Shown: piece by piece, positions 11,924 to 22,444 of the stretch
Layout: every line of letters begins with the position of its first letter
How positions within the stretch are numbered: the first letter of the stretch is position 1
Origin: Avena insularis
Lineage: Eukaryota; Streptophyta; Magnoliopsida; Poales; Poaceae
Assembly: GCA_023614405.1 (NCBI GenBank)
Contig: CM042684.1
Coordinates: forward strand, 202,932,941 to 202,996,940
Direction of reading: 5' to 3'
Length of the DNA: 64,000 bases
Notes under the pieces: model-generated
Told to the model about the DNA's origin: nothing
Seen by the model: the letters and a program-made list of their open reading frames with translations, nothing else
Databases searched by the model: none
Made by a program: the position numbers and the translations under genes

Positions 11924-12195
11924 CTAAAGGGTTCCGTAGCAGAAAACAAAAAAATTCCTATGTTGGAACTCCCTAACGCCAAGATCTATCTATGTAGTAA
12001 TGCAATAACAACCGGAGCGTATAGAATACATACCCTTGTAGACCGTACGTGGTTAACGTTCTGAGGTGAACATGGTTGAAGTAGTCGAACCTGTGGCCGA
12101 CCTCAAGGTCGCGATGCTCCTCGCAAGTCACCCCTTGCTCCATCTTCATCGTGCAATAGCTCCGGCTCACAACATCGAAGGTGCCACAAGTGTGG
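11924..12195 (-). repeat. Copia Y LTR, segment 1 of 3 (3' end of the LTR)
   Basis: On the plus strand it opens with GGTTCCGTAGCAGAAAAC, the reverse complement of a copia LTR end (compare TTTTGTTTTCTATG-CGCAGACC in Z). Its last five bases, TGTGG (12191-12195), are the target duplication of the Athila-like insertion. The sequence resumes at 18843. Confidence 0.7.
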
Positions 12196-13627
12196 TGATA
12201 CATTGTAAATGTATCTATAATTTTTGATGTTCCATGCTTGGTTTTATCTACTTTCTTATGTTTTGTCCACACTTTGGAGTACTTTTCATATGATTTCTTG
12301 GACTAACCTATTAACAAGAGCCACAGTGCCAGTAGCCTATTTTTTTGCTGTTTTTGGTTCCAGGAAGTCAGAAAATGAATATTCTTAGAATTGGACGGGA
12401 CAAAAGCCAAAGTTACTATTTTCCCGGAAGACTCACAGAGCCGGAAGGAGAGTCGGAGAGGGGCCACAGGGTGGCCACACCCCCCTTGGCGCGAGCCAGC
12501 CCAGGCCACGCCAGGGCATGGTGTGGGCCCCTGGCTGGCCATCGACCTTGCCTCCTTCGCCTATATATTCCTCCCGAGGCAGAAACCCTAAATCATCAAG
12601 CCTCCAGCCACGAAAAGTTCCGCAGCGCCGCCGCCACCGAAGGGGAGATTCCGGGGACAGAAAGTCTCTGTTCCGGCACCCTGCCGGGACAGGGAAGTGC
12701 CCCCGGAGCCATCTCCATCGATCTCCACCACCATCTCTATCACCATTGCTGATTCCCATGATGAGGAGGGAGTAGTTCTCTCTCGAGGCTAAGGGTTCTA
12801 CCGGTAGCTATGTGTTCATCTCTCTCTCTCTATGCGTGATCATATTGTGATCATGAGCTTTGTAATCAAGTAGATCTACCTTGCTACTCAAGTGCTTTAA
12901 TAGATCTCTGCTCTCCCCATGTGTGTGAAAGTGACAGCGTGCACACCATAGTGGCACTTAGGCCAGAGATTATAAATACTTGTTATGAGTTATATTTGGA
13001 GTTGTATGTCTCTATGAAATAGTGGTGTTTGTTGGAACCATCTAGAGCTCAAGGTGACAGTGTGGGTTATCTAGATGGGAAAGGCTTACTTTGAGGTGTG
13101 CTGTTATAGCCCTACCATGGATTAGAGTGTCCAACCGGAGAGTAGTTCAGCGTAGTATCATAAAGAAGAATATATTTATATGAGAGTGTTCACTAGTGAA
13201 AGTATGATCCCTAGGCCTTGTTTCTAAGCACTGAAACACCGTTTGCTATTAGATGTATTACATGTTTGCTTGCTTCCATCTTTATTTCAGTTTGCCTTTA
13301 GTCTTTTCCCACATCAACCACACGCCAGCAAGCTATTTTCTATCATCGTTACCACTTATACTTATCTATACCACTTGTATTTCACTATCTCTTCGCCGAA
13401 CTAGTGCACCTATCCACTTGACAAGTGTATTGGGTGTGTTGGGGACACAAGAGACTTCTTGTATCTTGATTGCAGGGTTGCTTGAGAGGGGATACCTTTG
13501 ACCACTTCCTCCCTGATTTTGATAAACCTTGGGTGATCCACTTAAGGGAAAACTTGCTGTTGTTCTAAAAACCTCTGCACTTGGAGGCCCAACAACTGTC
13601 TAAAAGAATAGAAGTGCGTAGACATCA
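12196..13627 (+). repeat. 5' LTR of the Athila-like element
   Basis: It starts TGATACATTG after the TGTGG duplication and ends GTAGACATCA. A CTATATATT box is at about 12561-12569, followed by a (C+G)-rich leader. It differs from the 3' LTR by scattered substitutions and a 3-bp TTC indel right after the initial TG. Small open frames inside occur identically in both LTRs and are not genes. Confidence 0.9.
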
Positions 13628-13780
13628 AGCTATTTTCTGGCGCCGTTGCCGGGGAGGTAAGGTAAAAGGTATTCACACCGGAGGATTAAAGAAGAAGAAC
13701 CTCCCACGATAAACGCCTATTTTCTGGCGCCGTTGCCAGGGAGGTAAGGTAAAAGGTACTCACATCCTCCGGTGTGAGTG
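13628..13780 (+). other. Duplicated primer-binding site with inverted repeat
   Basis: TGGCGCCGTTGCCGGGGA is at 13638-13655, ten bases after the LTR. A second near-copy, TGGCGCCGTTGCCAGGGA, is at 13725-13742; each is followed by GGTAAGGTAAAAGGTA. Between and after them, TCACACCGGAGGAT (13673-13686) pairs perfectly with ATCCTCCGGTGTGA (13764-13777), so the second site would sit in the loop of a hairpin in the element RNA. The first copy is the normally placed tRNA primer site. Confidence 0.85.
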
Positions 13781-13848
13781 CTCGAAGTTATTTCCTTTAG
13801 ATTATGCAACTTTGTCTTTTTGTTTCTTGTTTTCACTAGTTAGGCTTA

Positions 13849-14652
13849 ATGGAAAACAACAACAAAATTAGAGAGCTTTATAGTATTTATATTGAGTTAG
13901 GACATGAAGTGTTTGAAGAGAAAATTAAAAAACCTATGGAACTTTATTTGCATGCTAATAGCAATGTTGTTAGTATGAATTCTTTGGACACCGTTATTGC
14001 TAATGCTATGGAAAAGTCTAATCTTGGGGAAGCTAGTTTTTATGAAAATGATCTTTTTAGTTCCCTAGCTTTGGAAGATAGCTATTCTATTGCTTATGAT
14101 GATACCAAACCTCCAATATATGATGATTACAATGATGAATATGATATTATTAGTCCACCTACTATTGAGGAGAAAATTAATTATAACTATAATATGCCTC
14201 CTATATTTGATGATTATGGTGATGAGAATAATAATGATAGCTATTTTGTTGAATTTTCTCCCACTATGATTAATAAGAATGACTATTCTTATAGGGAGAG
14301 TAATAATTGTTTTATGCATGTGGCTCATAATAAGAATGTTTCTTGTGATAGTTATATTGTTACTTTTATTCATGATGCTACTGAAAGTTATTATGAGAGA
14401 GGGAAACATGGTTTTATGTGTCTCAACAATATTAAGTTTCCCCTCTTTATGTTGAAAATTTTGAAGTTGCACTTGTTTTTCTTTACTATGCTTGTTGCTT
14501 TGTGCTTTCATGAATTGTTTCTTTACAAGATTCCTATGCATAGGAAGTGGTTTAGACATAAATGTTCTTTGAATTTGCTTCTTGATGCTCTCTTTTACTT
14601 AAATTCATATTTCTTATGTGAGCATCTTCTCAAACTATCATGCCTAACTTAA
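13849..14652 (+). CDS. Unknown acidic protein with hydrophobic C-terminus (Athila-like element)
   Basis: This is a 267-codon open frame starting at the first ATG after the primer-site region. Residues 1-150 are rich in Asn, Asp, Glu and Tyr with repeated PPIYDDY/PPIFDDYGDE motifs. About residues 196-225 form a hydrophobic stretch that could cross a membrane, followed by a basic KIPMHRKWFRHKC segment and a second hydrophobic run. I recognise no capsid, protease or polymerase motif. The position suits a gag-derived or replacement protein of a non-autonomous Athila element. Local base composition is AT-rich compared with its LTRs. Whether it is made is unknown; the frame is intact, which is notable among the broken frames of this window. 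Confidence 0.5.
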   Translation: MENNNKIRELYSIYIELGHEVFEEKIKKPMELYLHANSNVVSMNSLDTVIANAMEKSNLGEASFYENDLFSSLALEDSYSIAYDDTKPPIYDDYNDEYDIISPPTIEEKINYNYNMPPIFDDYGDENNNDSYFVEFSPTMINKNDYSYRESNNCFMHVAHNKNVSCDSYIVTFIHDATESYYERGKHGFMCLNNIKFPLFMLKILKLHLFFFTMLVALCFHELFLYKIPMHRKWFRHKCSLNLLLDALFYLNSYFLCEHLLKLSCLT

Positions 14653-17403
14653 AGGCGTTAAAGAAAAGTACTTATTGGGACATAACCCAAAAGTTTTAGA
14701 TGAGTATTGGAAGTTATTACTTCAGTAATAATCGCTCCTGATCCTTCTTATTTGATTTTTGTGCCAAGAGTAACCTCTAATGAGAGAGAAGTAATGATTG
14801 GGAAAGTTGCTGTCCCGAAACAGATTTCTGTGGTTCACCGTAAAAATTAGTGTAAAATCTCTGTGAGTCCTTTTGGGGCGTGAATTTTTGTGCTTCTGCC
14901 CCTGGTTGTTATCTAACTTTCGTTAGTTCAACACTTTTCGATTTGAGCAACATAAGGTCTTCGAAAAAATTCGTCGTTACCTGCTGGTCTGTTTTGACAG
15001 ATTTCTGCCATTATTTGCATTTGCTTCTTGTTGGTTCCTCTTTGAGTTCTTTTGGGGAATTGAGATTTTTGAGGGAAGTGCTACAGTAGCTTGTGTTTTA
15101 ATGGAAGTTTTATTGGTGTTAGAACTGAACCCAAATACCTATTATCTTGAGTGCACTAATGTTGCTAATAAAGATTGTGTGAAGTTTTGTATGAAGGAAA
15201 AATTTCAGGTGTATGGAAGGAATGGGTAATGAGATGAAGGATGGACTAAAGCTCAAGCTTGGGGATGCCACGCGTGTCACCCCAAGAAATATCCAAGAAG
15301 TACAAGCATCAAAGCTTGGGGATGCCCAAGGCATCCCCCTCTTCATCAATAAAAATCACAGGTTTCTTGCAAACGCTTCATTTTTATTGTTTCATGCACA
15401 ATTGTGTTGTTCTTGGAGCGTCTTCTTTTTTGTTTTCGTTTTCGTTTTTTGTTTGCTTTGTTTTCTTAGTTTGCTTAATAAATTGGTTGGACCCCCTCTT
15501 TCATGTATTGGTTTTCAAATAGTTTGGTTTGGTTTGGAAAATAGTAGGAAAGTTCATGCTTAAGTGTTAAAGAGAGCTTGTTTTTAACTGTGGCCTATGC
15601 TTTGTCATGCCATGCTTGATATTGTTTTGGCTTTATGCTTAGTATTCTTTTCTGTAGCATGACTTGTTATAAACAAGTGAGATTAGTTAATGTGCCTTTG
15701 AAGAATCATGCGTTGTTTTAGAATATTAAAGCATAGTATTGTGGTATTCTCCTTTGATGTTTTATTTGGGTTGACTTGGCACATGCTCACACCATGTTAT
15801 GACTATCCCAAGTCACCATAGCCTTTATGATCCTTTAGTTTTCAACTTGTAATATCACTTTATGCTTTGATCAATGATGTTTTGTCGCTCTACATGATTA
15901 TGGCCATTATTGCTCTCTTAGTTGGTCGCTCCCAGTCTTTTGCTAGCCTCCATAACCAAGTATGAGTTCCACTCATGCATCCAACTCCTAAAACCAAGTT
16001 ATTCCAAAGAGTCCACCATACCTACCTACTAGCATATGCTATTCCAAGTATATTCATGTTTTTATCTACCTTCCAAATTAAACTTGTTATGAGAAAACTA
16101 GTGATTAAAGCTCTCACGAACTTGATCGGACACTTTACTTTTCTTTCCCTTAATAAACTTGACCCATTGTGTTGTCTATGTTGTATATGCTTGCACTTAT
16201 TTGTTGGGAATTAGCAGAACCATGCTGTCATGGGGAACGCTTTCAACATTGCACTTGGTACTTGTACCTAGTTGATATCATGCTCTTTTGTCTATGGATG
16301 TCGTCGGTGTGAAATGAAAGGGGAGCTTGTAAGTCCATGGAGTTATGTATATGTGTTAGAGAAACGCCTGGGCCGCTGGTCTAATCCATGCTGACATGGT
16401 GGAAACCTATGGTGTAACCATAATGAGCTGTCTATGAAGCATTCTTCTTATAAAAAAAGAGTCCTGTGTTGAGAAAAAAGAGAAAAAGAAAAAAAGATTA
16501 TGAAAAGAGGAAAGAGAGAAAAAAGCACCATATTCCCATGGTAAATAAGAAGATTGCTGAGATGCTCGTTGTCTGCTTGCCTTGTCATTTTGATATGGGG
16601 ATTCTTCCGTATCATCGGGCAAGGGGTACCCCGTTGGCAGTTCTCTATGATACACATGTACTTACGATGACAAGAACTTACCGGTGACTAAACTTGAGTA
16701 GCATGAGGAGCGGCCCTCGTATTCAAGGGACATGAGATTTCTAACTTATACTTTGTCAAGCATATACTCCATAGTTTGTTCACTTTAACCTTAATCACTT
16801 CAAGATGCTAATGATAGGGGCAATGAGAGCTGAAAGCTAATAAGTACCATAATTTTTGGAAGCTCTTTATGAGACTTGAATCTCTGCTTCCTTCTATGAA
16901 GGCCTTTCTTCCACTTATATATTGAGTCTCCACCTTATACCTTTATGCACCTACTTTGAGAGCATAATGGCCATTCTTAGTTCTATGTGCATTGTCCCAA
17001 CACTAGTTGATTGATGCATACCTTGATATCGCTTGTTTTAAACTATTTGTATCTAGTCACTCTTATGAACTTTGAAGGTGTCCTATGCATTTATATTTGC
17101 TACTCTATGAGGGACAATGTGAATACTACTATGCTATGTTTTCTTCATGTGAAACAAACAAACGTCTTGCAAAGCATTGTTATTCATGAATCTTTTGTTT
17201 ATGCCTTTTCATGTTGCGTCATAGTTTCTTTGCCTTATTGCTAGAACTTTTTCTTTCATGTTATGATTGAAGTACTATGTTCCCAGCTTCGAATGTTTTA
17301 CAATTACTTTGATCAAGTTTATAATGGTGCATGTCACCTCAAAAATTATTCTTTCTTTTTATCACTTACCTACTCGAGGACGAGCAGGAGTTAAGCTTGG
17401 GGA
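14653..17403 (+). other. Non-coding interior of the Athila-like element
   Basis: No domain is readable. There are two G/C hairpins: CTTGGGG/CCCCAAG (15258-15264 with 15280-15286) and a perfect GGGGATGCC-CAA-GGCATCCCC (15318-15338). A purine-rich tract (AGAAAAAGAAAAAAAG type) spans about 16467-16532. It ends in a polypurine tract, AAGCTTGGGGA (17393-17403), directly before the 3' LTR. The hairpin stem begins with the same CTTGGGGA as the polypurine tract. Confidence 0.6.
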
Positions 17404-18837
17404 TGTTCATACATTGCAAATGTATCTATAATTTTTGATGTTCCATGCTTGGTTTTATCTACTTTCTTATGTTTTGTCCACACTTTGGAGTACTTTTCAT
17501 ATGATTTCTTGGACTAACCTATTAACAAGAGCCACAGTGCCAGTTGCCTGTTTTCTGCTGTTTTTGGTTCTAGGAAGTCAGAAAATGAATATTCTCGGAA
17601 TTGGACAGGACAAAAGCCAAAGTTACTATTTTCTCGGAAGACTCACAGAGCTAGAAGGAGAGTCGGAGAGGGGCCATAGGGTGGCCACACCCTCCCCTTG
17701 GCACAGGCCAGCCTAGGCCGCGCCAGGGCATGGTGTGGGCCCCCTGGCTGGCCACCGACCTTGCCTCCTTCGCCTATATATTCCTCCCGACGCAGAACCC
17801 CTAAATCATCAAGCCTCCAGCCACGAAAAGTTTCGCAGCGCCGCCGCCACCGAAGGGGAGATTCGGGGGACAGAAAGTCTCTGTTCCGGGACCCTGCCAG
17901 GACGGGGAAGTGCCCAAGAGCCATCTCCATCGATCTCCACCACCATCTCCATCACCATTGCTGATTCCCATGATGAGGAGGGAGTAGTTCTCTCTCGAGG
18001 CTAAGGGTTCTACCGGTAGCTATGTGTTCATCTCTCTCTATGCGTGATCATATTGTGATCATGAGCTTTGTAATCAAGTAGATCTACCTTGCTACTCAAG
18101 TGCTTTAATAGATCTCTGCTCTCCCCATGTGTGTGAAAGTGACAGCATGCACACCATGGTGGCACTTAGGCTAGAGATTACAAATACTTGTTATGAGTTA
18201 TATTTGGAGTTGGATGTCTCTATGAAATTGTGGTGTTTGTTGGAACCATCTAGAGCTCAAGGTGACAGTGTGGGGTTATCTAGATGGGAAAGGCTTACTT
18301 TGAGGTGTGCTGTTATATCCCTACCATGGATTAGAGTGTCCAACCGGAGAGTAGTTCAGCATAGTATCATAAATAAGAATATATTTATATGAGAGTGTTC
18401 ACTAGTGAAAGTATGATTCCTAGGCCTTGTTTCTAAGCACTGAAACACCGTTTGCTATTAGATCTATTACATGTTTGTTTGCTTCCATCTTTATTTCAGT
18501 TTGCCTTTAGTCTTTTCCCACATCAACCACACGCCAGCAAGCTATTTTCTATCACCGTTACCACTTATACTTATCTATACCACTTGTATTTCACTATCTC
18601 TTCGCCGAACTAGTGCACCTATACACCTGACAAGTGTATTGGGTGTGTTGGGGACACAAGAGACTTCTTGTATCTTGATTGCAGGGTTTGCTTTACAGGG
18701 GATACCTTTGAACACTTCCTCCCTGAGTTCGATAAACCTTGGGTGATCCACTTAAGGGAAAACTTGCTGCTGTTCTACAAACCTCTATACTTGGAGGCCC
18801 AACAACTGTCTACAAGAATATAAGTGCGTAGACATCA
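17404..18837 (+). repeat. 3' LTR of the Athila-like element
   Basis: It begins TGTTCATACATTG after the polypurine tract and ends GTAGACATCA at 18837, followed by the second TGTGG. It is close to the 5' LTR throughout. Confidence 0.9.
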
Positions 18838-18842
18838 TGTGG

Positions 18843-19940
18843 CCCCTCGCGGTTTCGTACATAGACGGTGTACGATGACGACCTCCAACTCCTTGATCCT
18901 TGCCAGGAGTGCGTAAGTAGATCTCTGGCTTAGAATCCCTACAGCGCAACGACGTGCTACATGTGCGCCGTCTCTCGTGTGAACATACCTTTCTTGGGAC
19001 CGTGCCAACGCGTGGAGAAAACTATGTAGAGATAGAGAGGGAGGAATTCTCTAAGGAAAATGCCTTAGAGAACATCTCAATTGTGTGTCTATTCCCACCC
19101 ATGGGCACCCCTTTATATAGGGGGAGGGGGTGTGCCCTCCCCTTTGGGTTTCCCATGTGGGACTAAACAAGGGAGAGAGGGAGGAGGTGCCATGGGCCCT
19201 TAGGGAACCATGGGACAGCCGTCTAGGGGTGGGACCCACCCCACACATAGCCCTGGGATAGCCGGGTTGGCCCCCTTGGGGTGGCTAGGCCTTGGCCCTT
19301 TGGCCCTTTGCCATTCCCTCTCGTGGTTTTCCCTCATGGGCCCTTTTCCCTAGGAAGTTTGGCCCATTAGTGGAATTCCCTTTCAAATTAGATTTTAATA
19401 TTATATTTAATATTAATTACATTAATTAACATGTAAATACATATTACAAAATCCGATTTGACCCGAAACACCTTTCGGTTCCCTTTCGATTTCCTCTGGA
19501 CGACTTTGGAACTTTCCCAGAATGATTTTGGTTCTCTCATGGAACTTTTCCGGTTTCCTTTTCTCTTTCATATGGTGATTCCAACTTACAAAGGATCCCT
19601 AGCTCATCGTACCCTTAAGTGTATTTCCCCACGGCTCGGGAATGGCAGAGACAAGATCTCCATTAATGACCAATAGTGGGACCGGGATACCCATAATGAC
19701 CCATGTGCATTCCACGATGACAATGTCGTTTGAACCGTAAACATCGTTTCCCATTCCCTTTGCCACATGATACCTAGTTCACCCGAGATTTGATCTATAG
19801 TATCTCCATACCTTCATTTGATCTCGTTATCGATGAACTTGTTTTCTTGTTCCCATGTCGTTGCATTCCGTGACCTAGTCACATGCTTGCAAGCTTCGTT
19901 AATGCAACATCACCGAGATGGCCACATATGTATCTATCCG
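18843..19940 (-). repeat. Copia Y LTR, segment 2 of 3 (promoter part)
   Basis: It continues the reversed LTR after the Athila insertion. On the minus strand a CTATATAAAGG box is present (about 19111-19121), preceded by C/G-rich upstream sequence and an AT-rich block near 19385-19460. It ends with ATCCG (19936-19940), the target duplication of copia element Z; sequence resumes at 43004. Confidence 0.7.
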
Positions 19941-21640
19941 TGAAGGGAATATGCCCGAGAGGCAATAATAAAGTGGTTATTATCTTATTCCATGTTTATG
20001 ATAAATGTTTATTTTACATGCTAGAATTGTATTTATCGGAAACATCAATACATGTGTGTTTAATAAACGAAAGGGGTTCCTAGTTATGCCTCTCTTATAG
20101 ACTAGCTTTTTGATTAACATGATGATCAAGGTTTCTTGATCATGGACATTGGATGTTGTTAATAACAAGGTCACACCATTGGTGGAATGATGTGATGAAC
20201 ATTCATCCGAAGTATAGCATTACAATCAAAGTCATTATGTTTATATTGCTATAATATCATACGAAGTAATATTTATCCTTAGACCATGAGATCATGTTAA
20301 TTGCTAACATCGGAAGAGTATCTTGATAACATCAAACATCACACCATAACAGGGTGACTATAAAGGTGGGTTCGATTACTCTGAAGGTGTTATCTTTGAG
20401 GCTCATGGATCAAGAGTGGGATTTGTCCACCCTGATGACGGATAGATATACTTTGGGCCCTCTCGGTGATATCACATTGAAATAGCTTGCAAGCAAGTGA
20501 TGTGATCTCTAGAATGTTATATCACGGGAACGAGAAAAGAGTGCATGTCGGTAACGAGATCAAACTAGGTATGGAGATACCGATGATCGAATCTCGGACA
20601 TGTAATACGTCGTGGGACAAAGGGATTTAGTTACTAGCGTTAAAGGTTCTCTCGATCACAGAAGTCATCGTTGAATGTGTAGGAGTCAGTATGGATCTCC
20701 AGGTCCCGCTGCTGATTATTGATCGGAGAGGGGTCTCGATCATGTCTTCATTATTCGTGAACCGTAGGGTGACACACTTAATGGATACCGACACATATTT
20801 GAAGCAAATATGTTTCAGATAAAGATTTAAGAAAGCGCTGGAATTATTTCAATAGACACCGAAACTGTTTCGGGTGAAATTGCTGAAATTGGTTCTACAT
20901 GTAATATTGAAATGTTGCAGGGAGTTTTATGTGAAAGTTTGTTAATTAAAGTAATTAACAAAATTCTGAATAAAAATAATAAAAGAGTTTTATTAAATGA
21001 GAGAGCATTAAATTTGGAGAAATTTAATGCATTTAAAGTGGAGACTTTAAAACAGAATGTGAAGGGGCATTTTAATGTGGAGGGGTTACCACCACATGAA
21101 TGAAGGAGGTGAAGGGTCACCCCCTCCATGCGCCGGCCATGAAGGAGGGGCACCCCCCTCCTCCTATAAAAGGCCCCCTCTCCTCACTTCTCACTCACAC
21201 CTCCTTGTGAAGGATCTCTCTCCCCCTCTAGTATTATTCCCCCATGGTCTTGGATTAGCGAGATACATGTTCCCGGTGGATTTATCTAGAAAGGAGTTGC
21301 TGCTTCTGCTGCTTTGCTGGAGCGAGGGACGGAGGTTGTTGGGGTACCGGACGTGTGTGCGATCACGGATGCACCGCTGCTTTGCGGTGTTGGACTTGGT
21401 GCTGCTGGAGCTGGATCTGATGGACGTGCTGGAGCCGGACCTGCTGGACTTCCTCACGATCTTGAGATCGGCAAGTGTACGACTACATCAACCACGAGTT
21501 CCTACTCGTTAACAAAGCTCGTTGTCTACGAGGGTAAGTTCTCGTTGGATGTATATCCACCCGTTGCTTTGTACCTAGTAGATAGATCTTGGCGTGTAGT
21601 TCACACCGTAGGAATTTTTTTGTTTTCTATGTTGCGGACC
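19941..21640 (+). repeat. 5' LTR of copia Z (last 5 bp at 36417-36421)
   Basis: This LTR is 1700 bp here plus CAACA after the Tat insertion. It contains a TATAAAAGG box at about 21172 behind a C-rich block. Open frames in the leader recur in the 3' LTR and are not genes. It differs from the 3' LTR by scattered substitutions and small indels, a few per cent by eye. Confidence 0.88.
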
Positions 21641-22401
21641 TGTTGGGGAGGTAACCCCGGATAGGGTAAGGATGGGGAAAGACGAAAGGATTATTCCCCG
21701 TCCAGTTTCTGAGTTATATTCTAAGCTGGCCGGGTCTTGTAAAGGTCGGCCGAGATAAGGAAAGGCAGGACCTCAGTAGTGATGGCAAGGCATTACCCGG
21801 CCGAGATACGGCGTAAGCCGGCCGGGTTGGCCCGAATGATCTTAATGCAGGTGAAGGACAGGCCGAGATTCGAGGAAGGGCGAATGATCTGGCTTGCAGG
21901 AGAAGGAGAAGCCCAAAGTCAAACCCTAGTCACGGAATCTGCGAGCCAAGAGCTAAAGACAAATGTGCTTGAGCGGCCAGGGCGAGAAGGAGGTCACGGA
22001 GGTGACAGCTGAGCCCGAGGCAAGCAGGAGGGCCCTCCGGAATCTTACTGCAGTGGGAAGGTCGACGAGGAAAGAGGGCGCCGAACTACTATATTGGGAC
22101 AAGCATATTCCTCGAATATGCTTGCCACGTCAACCCTAGAAGAACCTGGGCTCTCCTTTATAAGGGAGGCTTGGACCCTAAGGAAGGGACGGATTCTTGG
22201 GACCGTTAGGCTGGTAAAATTCTCTCTATCCTTGTATACAGCTCAAGGAGCACTTGTAGCCCGAGGAAGGAGAAATAAAGATCTTTGCGTTAGCTTTCTG
22301 TGTGTAGAATCAACTACATCTTCCCTCCCCAGATACCACTAGCATCCATTGGCCCCAAACTTTAGCCTACCCATGGCATCTGCCGTGCCACCACCACGAT
22401 A
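21641..22401 (+). repeat. 5' LTR of the Tat element
   Basis: It runs from TGTTGGGGAGG to CCACCACGATA; the expected CA end is TA here, a single change. It contains an inverted repeat around 22098-22127 (GCATATTCC / GGAATATGC type) shared with the 3' LTR, and a CTTTATAAGGG box at about 22155. Confidence 0.88.
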
Positions 22402-22420
22402 GTTGGCGCCCACCGTGGGG
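22402..22420 (+). other. Primer-binding site of the Tat element
   Basis: GTTGGCGCCCACCGTGGGG immediately follows the LTR. This primer-site form is standard for Tat-lineage elements of grasses. Confidence 0.88.
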
Positions 22421-22444
22421 CCAGCAGCGGTGCTAGCTGGAGTT

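Larger units (their letters stand above)
12196..18837 (+). mobile_element. Athila-type (Sabrina/WHAM-like) non-autonomous element
   Basis: Two LTRs of 1432 and 1434 bp flank a 3.8-kb interior, and TGTGG is repeated at 12191-12195 and 18838-18842. The LTR opening (TATCTATAATTTTTGATG) and the primer site TGGCGCCGTTGCCGGGGA, complementary to a tRNA-Asp-type 3' end, are typical of Athila-lineage elements abundant in Triticeae and relatives. No protease, reverse transcriptase or integrase is present, so it must have moved in trans. The interior holds one acidic open frame and about 2.7 kb of non-coding DNA. The LTRs are very similar by eye, indicating fairly recent insertion. Confidence 0.88.

Noticed and set aside
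12391..12775. Proline/serine-rich open frames in the LTR
   Set aside because: They recur at 17643-18004 in the other LTR of the same element and lie in the GC-rich leader; no domain, so they are chance frames.
13849..14652. Envelope-like protein, because of the hydrophobic C-terminus
   Set aside because: No signal peptide, glycosylation-site pattern or cleavage motif, and the position is that of gag, not downstream of pol; left as unknown.
16466..16687. Lysine-rich basic protein
   Set aside because: It is the translation of a purine-rich low-complexity tract in a non-coding interior.
21075..21664. Overlapping open frames of 116-145 codons
   Set aside because: Copies occur at 42427-43032; both sit in the leader of copia Z's LTRs, in conflicting frames.
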